A program made the translations under genes and the position numbers. From assembly GCF_947495025.1 (NCBI RefSeq), contig NZ_CANLXG010000001.1:1054001-1118000 (forward strand): DNA of 64,000 bases, read 5' to 3'. Position 1 is the stretch's first letter, and each line of letters opens with the position of its first letter. This stretch comes from an uncultured Roseobacter sp. GTDB lineage: Bacteria; Pseudomonadota; Alphaproteobacteria; Rhodobacterales; Rhodobacteraceae. Below the pieces are notes generated by a model. That model searched no databases, was not told where the DNA came from, and saw only the letters and a program-made list of their open reading frames with translations. Of the stretch, positions 35,023-43,011 are shown piece by piece.

Positions 35023-35123
35023 TCAATCTATAAAACAGAACAAATCATTTCATACAATATATTTTTCTTATATTTGCCAGTTGCATATATCCCGGCTGAC
35101 ACTCTTTCACACCGGAGCCCGTG
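35023..35123. promoter_or_regulatory. A/T-rich divergent promoter region of lysR and dabB
   Basis: Conspicuously A/T-rich (runs such as ATATATTTTTCTTATATTT) in an otherwise roughly 60% G+C region. It separates divergent starts and should hold both promoters and LysR sites. Several T-N11-A matches exist but A/T richness makes them uninformative. GGAG at 35113-35116 is the dabB ribosome site. Confidence 0.5.
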
Positions 35124-36674
35124 ATGACCATCCATGCAATTGCCCTGATCGCCCCCGCCCTTCTCGCCGTGGCTGCGCTGTTTGCCGCTGTCCGGCCTGC
35201 CGATGCCGCGGCACAGACCGGGCGCGCCGCAGAAATTGCAATCCTGCTTGCCGGCCTGTCCGGTCTCGCCGGCCTCGCTGTTCTGCTGACTGCCGGACCC
35301 GGTTCTGCAGGTCTGCTCACCGCGGGGCTTTCGGTGCGTATCGATGCACTTACTGTAACAATGGCGCTGCTGGTATGTTTTGTCGGGTGGGTCGTGCTCC
35401 GGTACAGCCGGACCTACCTGCGGGGCGAGCCGGGGCACACGCGCTTTACCGCGCTGATCTGCGCCACGATTGCCAGCGTTCTGCTCTTTGTTCAGTCCGG
35501 CGGATTGCTGACCCTTGTCGCCTCCTGGATCGCGACGAGCCTGTTTCTGCATCAGCTTCTGGTCTTTTACAAAGACCGGGTCGCGGCCAGCCGGGCTGCT
35601 TACAAGAAATCCTTCATGGCGCGGATCAGTGACCTGTCGCTTGTGCTCGCTGCCCTGCTGCTGGCTACGGCCTTCGGCACGGGCGATATTGCGACAATCC
35701 TCAGCACCGCAGCCAACAGCGCTGCCCCGGCGTATGTATCAGCGGCAGCAGCTCTGCTTGCCCTTGCCGCGATCCTTAAATCTGCTCAGTTCCCCTTCCA
35801 CGGATGGCTGACCGAGGTCATGGAAACGCCGACCCCCGTTTCCGCACTGCTGCATGCAGGCGTCATCAACGCCGGTGGCTTTCTGCTGATCCGCTTTGCC
35901 GACGTCCTGACAGTGGCACCATTTGTTCTGGCTGCACTTGTGCTTGTCGGTGGCTTTACTGCGCTGATCGCTGGCCTTGTGATGCTGACGCAGCCGGCGG
36001 TGAAAACCTCTCTGGCCTGGTCAACGGTGGCGCAGATGGGTTTCATGGTTCTGCAGTGCGGCTTTGCGCTCTTTCCGCTCGCTCTGCTGCACATTGTTGC
36101 CCATTCGCTCTACAAGGCCCATGCCTTTCTGTCATCCGGCACCGCCGTTGAGGCCGTAACTGATGCCAGAAAGCCGGGCCCGGTCGCGGTTCCGGGACCT
36201 GCTGCCGTTGCCCTGGCCTTTGCCGTGGCCCTGTCGATTTTTGCTGTGGTTGCTGCGATCTTCGGCGCCGGTGGGAAACCACCTCAGATGCTGGCACTCG
36301 GCGCCATCCTGATTTTTGGCGTCGCTTATCTGCTGGCGCAGGGATTTGCTGACCGCGCACCGATGCAGCTGACGCGGCGGACAACGCTGTATGCCCTGAC
36401 GGCTTCGCTGAGCTATTTTGCCCTGCAGGCCGGCGCGGATGCGATCTGGGGCCCTGCCCTGCCGGCAACCCCGTCCCCGGGCACACTGGAATGGCTGCTG
36501 ATGGCCCTCGCGCTTGTCAGCTTTGGCGCGCTCGCCATCGCCCAGAGCATGTTCGCACACTGGGCCACCGCACCCGCGATTGCTGGCCTGCGTGTCCACA
36601 TTGCAAACGGACTTTACGCCAATGCGCTGACCGACCGGCTTCTGAAAACCCGCAGTCTGCGCAAATTCTCCTGA
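35124..36674 (+). CDS. dabB: DabB-type proton-conducting membrane subunit (NuoL-like)
   Basis: 516-aa integral membrane protein of the complex I NuoL/MrpA antiporter family with about 13 helices. Contains the helix-breaking KSAQFPFHGWL stretch near residue 222 with the Lys/Pro/His residues used for proton transfer. Followed by dabA, it forms the Dab pump, which uses the proton gradient to drive vectorial CO2 hydration to bicarbonate (established for Halothiobacillus DabAB). ATG at 35124 has a GGAG seven bases upstream and is preferred over the adjacent GTG at 35121. No other complex I or Mrp antiporter gene is adjacent. Confidence 0.88.
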   Translation: MTIHAIALIAPALLAVAALFAAVRPADAAAQTGRAAEIAILLAGLSGLAGLAVLLTAGPGSAGLLTAGLSVRIDALTVTMALLVCFVGWVVLRYSRTYLRGEPGHTRFTALICATIASVLLFVQSGGLLTLVASWIATSLFLHQLLVFYKDRVAASRAAYKKSFMARISDLSLVLAALLLATAFGTGDIATILSTAANSAAPAYVSAAAALLALAAILKSAQFPFHGWLTEVMETPTPVSALLHAGVINAGGFLLIRFADVLTVAPFVLAALVLVGGFTALIAGLVMLTQPAVKTSLAWSTVAQMGFMVLQCGFALFPLALLHIVAHSLYKAHAFLSSGTAVEAVTDARKPGPVAVPGPAAVALAFAVALSIFAVVAAIFGAGGKPPQMLALGAILIFGVAYLLAQGFADRAPMQLTRRTTLYALTASLSYFALQAGADAIWGPALPATPSPGTLEWLLMALALVSFGALAIAQSMFAHWATAPAIAGLRVHIANGLYANALTDRLLKTRSLRKFS

Positions 36675-36713
36675 TCTCTGACACAACCTGCATCTGATAC
36701 CGAGGACGATACC

Positions 36714-39113
36714 ATGGCACTGGACACAACTTCACACATACTTTCGCCTGAAGCGCTCGAACGGCTGGCAGACAGCGCCTGCCGCCAGATCCCGCCTGTC
36801 TGGCCGCTGGCTTCATCGGTCGCGGTCAACCCGTACCTCGGCCAGAGCTCTCTCTCGCTTGCCGAAACCGGGCAGTTGCTTGGCCGCATCAGCAAGGCGC
36901 CCGTAACAATGCCGCGCGACTGGTATGCCGCCCGGATCGAAAGTGGCGAAATCACAGAGGCAGATCTTGCCGCAGCGCTGGCAGCAAGCGGGCACGCCGG
37001 CAAACCGGCGGATACCAACGCACTGAAGGCCGCAGCAGGCAAAACCGTGACACACAATGGTCCGGTGCCCATGATGGCAGATCTTCTGGCCGAAAAGAGC
37101 GGCTTTGACTGGCCGGGGTTCATTGCCGAGCGCACCGGAGCCTGGGCTGCAGGGTATTTTGATGCCGGCCAGGCTATGTGGACGGCTCCGCGCAATGACG
37201 GTGCCTGGGCCTCCTGGCGTGCATTTGCCATGGCTGATCTCAGCCCCGGGATGATGGGCTTCTCCGGCTTTCGCGCGCTGGTCGGCCAGACACCTGCAGA
37301 TGCAGCGGAAGCAATCGAGGAGGCAGTGGCCGTTCTGGGACTGTCGGAAGCGGCAGTTCCCGGATATTTCCACCAGGTGCTGATGTCACAGGGCGGCTGG
37401 GCGCAGGTCGCCCGGTACGAACTCTGGAAAGCCGAGCTGGCAGGCAAATCCGACAGTACGCTGACCGGCCTGCTGGCCATCGCGCTGACGTGGGAAGCGG
37501 CGCTGTTTACGGGGTTCGGAGCCGACATCGCGCCGGACTGGGCCGATGCGGTTATGGCACATGCAACACCAGAGCCCCTGGCATCTGATTTTGTGATCAA
37601 TGAGATCCTGCAGGAAGCAAAGGAGCGTGCCGTTCAGCGCAGACTGGCGGGGCAGTTTACCCCGCGGGAAACGAAGGCACCCTCGATCCGGCCCGCTCTG
37701 CAAGCTGCATTCTGCATCGATGTCCGGTCTGAGGTTTTCCGGCGCGCGCTGGAGAGCACCGACACCGGTGTCCGGACACTTGGATTTGCCGGCTTTTTTG
37801 GCCTGGCGACCCGCCACAGTGCCTGCGGTTCAGATGTAGAGGAACTGCGCCTGCCCGTACTGCTCAACCACGGCCTGACCTCTGGCGAAACTCAGGGGGG
37901 CGCACCAGAAGCCAGGGCCGAAAACGAAACACGCTATGTGGCGCGGGCGAAGCGCGCATGGGGCAGGTTCCGGCAGGCGGCAGTGTCCTCGTTTGCCTTT
38001 GTGGAGGCGACCGGACCGGTCTATGCCGCAAAACTTGTCAGCGACGCGCTGAGCCGCACAACACAGCCCGTTCCGGGCGCGGCTTCATCCTGCCCGCAGC
38101 CAGACATGGACACGGATGCACAGATCGCTGCGGCAGCAGGCATCCTGGGGGCGATGTCTCTGACAGACGGATTTGCCCGTCTTGTTCTGCTCTGCGGACA
38201 TGGCGCAACAGCCACCAACAACCCCCATGCCAGCGGCCTGCAGTGTGGCGCCTGCGGGGGATATTCCGGTGAGGTGAATGCCCGTCTTCTGGCCGGCATC
38301 CTGAACCGGCCTGCCGTGCGCAAAGGCCTGTCAGCAAAAGGAATAAACATTCCTGCCGATACCGTCTTTGTCGCCGGTCTGCATGACACCACCACGGATG
38401 ATGTCACGCTTTACACCGGCGACGTCAGTGCACCTGACCACACCGCCGATCTGGCGCGGGCGCAGAGCTGGCTGCAGATGGCAGGGAATATCGCACGGTC
38501 CGAGCGTCTGCCCCAGCTGCCGGGAGCCACCACCGCGCCCGACGTTCAGGCGCGGGCACAGGACTGGGCAGAAACGCGGCCTGAATGGGGGCTTGCCGGG
38601 TGCCGTGCCTTCGTCGCCGCGCCGCGCGCACAGACCAGTGGCGACAGCCTGAGCGGTCAGGTCTTTCTGCACGAGTACGATCACCAGCGGGATGCCAGGA
38701 ACGGCTATCCTGTCCTGGAGCTGATCCTCACCGCACCGGTCGTTGTCGCAAGCTGGATCAGCCTGCAATACTACGGCTCGTCCGTCGCCCCGGATGTATT
38801 CGGGTCCGGCAACAAACTGCTGCATAATGTGACCGGTGGCATCGGCGTTTTTGAGGGCAACGGCGGTGTCCTGCGCACAGGGCTTGCGATGCAGTCTGTT
38901 CACGACGGCGCGCACCTGCGGCATGACCCACTGCGCCTGTCCGTGTATGTTGCAGCGCCGCATGCCGCCATCTCGGACATTCTGGCGCGTCATCCGCAGG
39001 TGCGCGCATTGTTCGACAACCGGTGGCTGCACCTGTTCGCACTTGCGGACGATGGTACGGTGACGCACCGCTATACGGGCGACCTGGAATGGGCCGACGA
39101 AAAATCGTCCTGA
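36714..39113 (+). CDS. dabA: DabA inorganic carbon transporter subunit (DUF2309/UPF0753)
   Basis: 799-aa peripheral membrane protein with beta-carbonic-anhydrase-like metal site. Putative zinc residues C334 and D336 (FCIDVRSE) and H496 and C511 (CGHGATATN...LQCGACGG). The spacings (2 and 15) equal those of the characterised C351/D353 and H524/C539 of Halothiobacillus DabA. The chain length is normal for the family. Hydrates CO2 to trapped bicarbonate with DabB. ATG at 36714 follows CGAGGACGATACC, 39 bp after the dabB stop. Confidence 0.93.
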   Translation: MALDTTSHILSPEALERLADSACRQIPPVWPLASSVAVNPYLGQSSLSLAETGQLLGRISKAPVTMPRDWYAARIESGEITEADLAAALAASGHAGKPADTNALKAAAGKTVTHNGPVPMMADLLAEKSGFDWPGFIAERTGAWAAGYFDAGQAMWTAPRNDGAWASWRAFAMADLSPGMMGFSGFRALVGQTPADAAEAIEEAVAVLGLSEAAVPGYFHQVLMSQGGWAQVARYELWKAELAGKSDSTLTGLLAIALTWEAALFTGFGADIAPDWADAVMAHATPEPLASDFVINEILQEAKERAVQRRLAGQFTPRETKAPSIRPALQAAFCIDVRSEVFRRALESTDTGVRTLGFAGFFGLATRHSACGSDVEELRLPVLLNHGLTSGETQGGAPEARAENETRYVARAKRAWGRFRQAAVSSFAFVEATGPVYAAKLVSDALSRTTQPVPGAASSCPQPDMDTDAQIAAAAGILGAMSLTDGFARLVLLCGHGATATNNPHASGLQCGACGGYSGEVNARLLAGILNRPAVRKGLSAKGINIPADTVFVAGLHDTTTDDVTLYTGDVSAPDHTADLARAQSWLQMAGNIARSERLPQLPGATTAPDVQARAQDWAETRPEWGLAGCRAFVAAPRAQTSGDSLSGQVFLHEYDHQRDARNGYPVLELILTAPVVVASWISLQYYGSSVAPDVFGSGNKLLHNVTGGIGVFEGNGGVLRTGLAMQSVHDGAHLRHDPLRLSVYVAAPHAAISDILARHPQVRALFDNRWLHLFALADDGTVTHRYTGDLEWADEKSS

Positions 39114-39121
39114 ACGCGTTT

Positions 39122-39154
39122 CCTGTCAGAACAGGTCAGCCCTGGTCTGACAGG
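39122..39154. terminator. Hairpin at convergent dabA and glycosyltransferase ends
   Basis: Perfect 9-bp inverted repeat CCTGTCAGA/TCTGACAGG with a 15-nt loop, between the dabA stop and the last codons of the convergent gene. It could end dabA transcription but has no T-run, and it overlaps coding sequence on the other strand. Confidence 0.4.
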
Positions 39155-40872
39155 GAGGCTTTGCGCATATTTTCGAGAAGAGCCTGTGACGCCTCATCTG
39201 CCTTCAGCACTGCGATGCGGTTTCTGTGCTGCGCGACCGCAGCCTCGTGCAATGCGCGAAGCTGGTCATCTTCAAGAAGGCGCTTCAGTCCGGCGCGAAG
39301 CCTGTGCAGATGTTTCTGGATTGAGGCCTCATGCGCGTCGTTCCGGTTGCGCCTGGCCCAGTAGTCGATCCCGACAAAATGGCCCACTGCAACAACATCA
39401 CCCTTGGCGGCTTTGGTCAGGTAGGTCTCCATATCGCGCACCGGATAGTGGTTTATCTGAGCCAGATTATAGGTGTCGCGACAATCGAGACCCTTGGCCT
39501 TTGACCCCAGCAATGTGTCCGCGCAGGGCCGCCCGCTGCCATCGTACCAGACCGGTGTCCGCCCGTCTGTCTCGTCAAAATACGGCCGGTGGTTGGAAAG
39601 GCGGTGGGGCGGCGCATGCCGGCTGACCAGCGTCTTGATCCCGCGCCGTTCCGCTTTGTCCGGCGCGCGCACCTGCCCGTACTGCATTCTGTCTGTGATT
39701 AACCCGTCGCTGAAATGTTCAATCCCGCTGTCACCGAAATCCACATGCGACAGGGAAATGACATCGGCATCCGGCAACCGGCCATAAAGCGCACCCAGCG
39801 TGCCATCGCCTGCGTGTATGTTCAGGAATTCGTCGACATCCATCGAAATCACCCAGTCAGCATTCTGCACCTCGGGGTGCAGACCGGCATAGGCCAGGGC
39901 CGTGGGCTGGTGCCGTTCGGTGCCCATCGCCGTTGAGGGGTTGGGCAGATGGCGTATGATGCCCATTTCATCAAGACGGTTGAGCAGCGGAACAGTCCCG
40001 TCGGTACAGTCATTTGAAAAGATCAGAAAACCGGTCACGCCGATTGCCCGGTGGTGGGCGATCCATTCCAGAATAAACGGACCTTCGTCTTTCATACAGG
40101 TGATGGCCGTGGTGGTGACCTGCTGTACCGGCGCGGGGCGGAACCGGCTGAACACCACAACAGACCCGCCGCGGGATCTTTTTGGATCATAGGTAAAGCC
40201 CTGGGCGGCCATCGCGTCGAAAAGGCCACTTATCCCGTCCAGCCCGTAAACGCGGTGGTGAACCTCGACGACGAGGAACCGGAAGGACGACAGGTCCAGC
40301 GCGCCCAGCACGTCAAGCTCGGCCCCTTCGATGTCCATGAACAGAACTGTCGGCCGTTCGGCCCGGATGACGTCATTCAGTCCAACCAGTGGCACCGGCA
40401 CAGTCCGGACAGTTTCGCGCGGGCGTGGCGGCAAAAGTGATGAGGCCCAGAAATTGTCGCGCAGGTGGAAATCAACCACTGCGTCTGCCTCTGGTGCTTC
40501 GGGCACGCCGATGCCTGACAGGACGCGCACGCCTGTCATATCATTGAGCGCATGCGTTTCGCGGATCAGCGGGATCAGCTCCGGATTAGCCTCAACCACT
40601 GTAACATTTTCAGGCCCGACAATGCCCGCCGCCAGGGTTGAGATCATGCCAATGCCACCCCCGACCTCGAGCAGGATATCATCCGGCTCCAGATGCTGGC
40701 GCAGGGTGGCGATTTCGCCTGCTTCGTAGCGGTTGCGCACCAGAACGTCTTTCATCCGGTCAGAAACAACCGCCGGGACGTAGGGCACCAGAATTCCGTG
40801 ACTTTTCAGCGTTTTTTCATAGGCCGGGCATGCAAATGCCTGATCCGCGACCGGTCCACCTGCACCGTCCAT
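39136..40872 (-). CDS. Fused FkbM methyltransferase and glycosyltransferase family 2 protein
   Basis: 578-aa bifunctional protein. N-terminal FkbM-type SAM methyltransferase (about residues 45-245): LEVGGGIGMIS at 69-79 and MDIEGAE at 179-185. C-terminal GT2-like glycosyltransferase (about 254-520): AITCMKDEGPFILEWIAHHRA and a metal-binding SMDVDEFLNI. The last 60 residues are helical. The GT half is clearly paralogous to the N-terminal half of the next gene upstream (DEGP-ILEW, SNDC-DG, DVDEFLNI, and the tail KRLLEDDQLRALHEAA). Starts 1 bp after that gene stops. Probably modifies a surface glycan; acceptor unknown. Confidence 0.85.
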   Translation of the reverse strand: MDGAGGPVADQAFACPAYEKTLKSHGILVPYVPAVVSDRMKDVLVRNRYEAGEIATLRQHLEPDDILLEVGGGIGMISTLAAGIVGPENVTVVEANPELIPLIRETHALNDMTGVRVLSGIGVPEAPEADAVVDFHLRDNFWASSLLPPRPRETVRTVPVPLVGLNDVIRAERPTVLFMDIEGAELDVLGALDLSSFRFLVVEVHHRVYGLDGISGLFDAMAAQGFTYDPKRSRGGSVVVFSRFRPAPVQQVTTTAITCMKDEGPFILEWIAHHRAIGVTGFLIFSNDCTDGTVPLLNRLDEMGIIRHLPNPSTAMGTERHQPTALAYAGLHPEVQNADWVISMDVDEFLNIHAGDGTLGALYGRLPDADVISLSHVDFGDSGIEHFSDGLITDRMQYGQVRAPDKAERRGIKTLVSRHAPPHRLSNHRPYFDETDGRTPVWYDGSGRPCADTLLGSKAKGLDCRDTYNLAQINHYPVRDMETYLTKAAKGDVVAVGHFVGIDYWARRNRNDAHEASIQKHLHRLRAGLKRLLEDDQLRALHEAAVAQHRNRIAVLKADEASQALLENMRKASLSDQG

Positions 40873-40873
40873 A

Positions 40874-42454
40874 TCAGACCCCCACCTGAAAAAAGAACTG
40901 CTGCCCGAAACGCGTGGGCCTGTTTGTCATCCCCTGTGCGCGCATTTCATCCAGCACAGCCTCTTTGACGTGCATCCGCCCGTCGCGTTTCCAGAAAAAG
41001 TCATCGCCTGCAATGGTCCCTCCGGGCCGGACTTTGCGGAAACACATGGCCACATCGGTGCGCACAAAGTCATAGAGGTGGTTGCCGTCGATATAGACCC
41101 AGTCAAAGTAACCGTCGGGGTATTGCGCCAGCACCTCTGCCGAAAACCCGCGTCGGATCGTGACATTTTCCAGGTTGCTGTAGGCCGCGCTCACGTTGTC
41201 ATACATCGACCGCATATAGCCGTGGTCGCTGTGACGCCCGTGTGTCATCTCGTCAGAAGACTGATCGGACAGCAGATCCCAGGGATCAATCAGCACCAGT
41301 TCGGCAGGCGTGGTCTCATCGAGAATGGCCGCGGAAAATCCGCCGTTCCAGACACCGATTTCCGCGCAGCGGCCGGATTTGGGCATTTCGCGCAGCAGTT
41401 TCAGCCGGTTCAGATGTCGTTTCGGCGCGCGCAGCCTGAGTTCTGCCTCGGCGGCCTGTCCCACCGGCGCGTCAGCAGCACCGGTCTGCACCGCACTGTC
41501 ACTTACGATTTTCTGTTTCAGTGCAGAGACTTCCGACGTGCCGAGCAACGCCCGCAGCCGTCTTTTATGCACTTCCTGTGCGGCCCCGTGCAACGCACGC
41601 AACACCGGATCATCCAGCAACCGCTCCAGTTCGGCACGCACCGCAGGCAGGTGGCGCTGGATGGACCTGTCTTCCTCTCCGCCAACACACCATCGCTGCC
41701 AGTATTCCAGCTCGAGCCGGTCCTTCATCAGATTGACATCACCACGGTCGCGTTTGAGCAGAAAACTGTCGACTGTGCGCACCGCGTAGTGATTGACCTG
41801 CGCTGTTTCATAGCCAAACACTTTCATCGGTCGGCGCGGGTCGGTCTCGCCGGCGACATCCAGCCACGGCGCACCCCAGCGGATACCAGGACCGGCGGCA
41901 TCCTCATACACCGGGGCGTGACTGCCAATGCGTTTCATATCCGGGTGAGGTCTGAAAAGGCTTTTGACAAACCGGCCTTTGTCGCCGCCTCGCCATGCCG
42001 CGGGCTGCGCATCAATGAGGGTTTCGGTGATCAGCCCGACGGGCAAGGCCTCCTGCCCGCCGTGCGAAAACAGCCGCCAGGTGACCGGTATCGCGTCAGC
42101 CTTCGGATATGCCGCAATCAGGTCAGCCAGCATACCTTTGCCCGCGCGGATATTCAGAAACTCATCTGCATCACCGGCGAAAACCCAGTCGGCGCGCAGA
42201 TATTCGGGGTGCTGCATTGCCGCCTTGTACGCAGATTTCTGCGGTCCCCGTTTCAGCACGACGTTCCGCTCGTGCACAACCTCGCCCAGCGCCGCCAGGC
42301 GATCAAGCATCAGATCACTGCCATCCCGGCAGTCATTGGTGTAGATGAGGAAACGGTCAAAACCGATGGCCCGGTGATACGCGAGCCATTCCAAAATATA
42401 CGGCCCCTCGTCTCTCACCGTCGAGAGCAGGAGCGTCTGTCCTGTATCTGCCAC
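40874..42454 (-). CDS. Fused glycosyltransferase family 2 and class I methyltransferase protein
   Basis: 526-aa protein with the reverse order of its neighbour. GT2-like domain at residues 7-260 (STVRDEGPYILEWLAYHRA, GDADEFLNIRAG), a helical linker (265-340), then a class I SAM methyltransferase of the Methyltransf_24 type (345-526; AEIGVWNGGFSAAIL at 364-378, DWVYIDGNHLYDFV, GGTIAGDDFFW). Start is GTG at 42454 with GAGG about 8 bases upstream. First gene of the pair, preceded by about 560 bp without genes. No sugar-nucleotide genes are near, so the substrate is open. Confidence 0.85.
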   Translation of the reverse strand: MADTGQTLLLSTVRDEGPYILEWLAYHRAIGFDRFLIYTNDCRDGSDLMLDRLAALGEVVHERNVVLKRGPQKSAYKAAMQHPEYLRADWVFAGDADEFLNIRAGKGMLADLIAAYPKADAIPVTWRLFSHGGQEALPVGLITETLIDAQPAAWRGGDKGRFVKSLFRPHPDMKRIGSHAPVYEDAAGPGIRWGAPWLDVAGETDPRRPMKVFGYETAQVNHYAVRTVDSFLLKRDRGDVNLMKDRLELEYWQRWCVGGEEDRSIQRHLPAVRAELERLLDDPVLRALHGAAQEVHKRRLRALLGTSEVSALKQKIVSDSAVQTGAADAPVGQAAEAELRLRAPKRHLNRLKLLREMPKSGRCAEIGVWNGGFSAAILDETTPAELVLIDPWDLLSDQSSDEMTHGRHSDHGYMRSMYDNVSAAYSNLENVTIRRGFSAEVLAQYPDGYFDWVYIDGNHLYDFVRTDVAMCFRKVRPGGTIAGDDFFWKRDGRMHVKEAVLDEMRAQGMTNRPTRFGQQFFFQVGV

Positions 42455-43011
42455 CGCGTCGCCTCTGGTGTGCGCGGGTCTTTTGACCCGTCATTTGTGC
42501 CTGGGCGCAGATTGCGGGATCACCGGCAAAATCGCAATAAAAATCACCCGGAGCGGCGTACCGGCAAGCGCGTGGCGGGTTAGTTGCCGTCAGACGTCAG
42601 AGCTGCCGCCGCCCTTGCAGGGCACTCCGGTGTGCCGAAGTTTCCGGAAATGATGGTGGTGACAGGGTTTTCGCCCACACAGCAACGCGGGAACGCCCCG
42701 GGTCGGTTTCGGGTCCGGGCTGCGGGCATCCGGCGCAAGACCGACCCTCGGGCACAGTGCCCGATGTCCCGCAACCTGTGGCCGGATTTCCGGTACAGCA
42801 CGCTGCCATGTCCCGCACGGAGGCCGGCTGCACCGTGGCACAGGATGATGACAACCAAAGCGCGCGCCACGTCGCACAACCTGCACGTGCCAGAGGCTGA
42901 TTTACTGTGGTTTATGCGTCGCCGCCTGCACCTCAGACACCGCGCCTATTGAGCTGCGAATTGCCCCGCACAGCACCGGGGTCAAAACCATTGGCGGGTG
43001 GCTCAGGGTGA
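42455..43011. other. 557-bp gene-free region with structured core
   Basis: No credible protein-coding frame: the short frames on both strands lack ribosome sites and sensible composition. On the minus strand this is the leader of the glycosyltransferase pair. Its centre (42700-42773) contains several interleaved perfect inverted repeats, described under findings. Confidence 0.5.

Noticed and set aside
35124..36674. Reading dabB as a complex I NuoL or Mrp antiporter gene
   Set aside because: No other nuo or mnh/mrp genes adjoin, and the next gene is an intact dabA with matching zinc-site spacing.
40970..42583. 537-codon frame on the plus strand opposite the glycosyltransferase-methyltransferase gene
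   Set aside because: Fully antisense to a gene with clear GT and methyltransferase motifs. Its protein is rich in His, Arg and Gln with no domain, and it has no ribosome site. A typical G+C shadow frame.
42584..42952. Small frames on both strands in the 557-bp gap before the glycosyltransferase genes
   Set aside because: They overlap one another, lack ribosome sites and have Pro/Arg-rich composition. The palindromic core argues for a non-coding leader.
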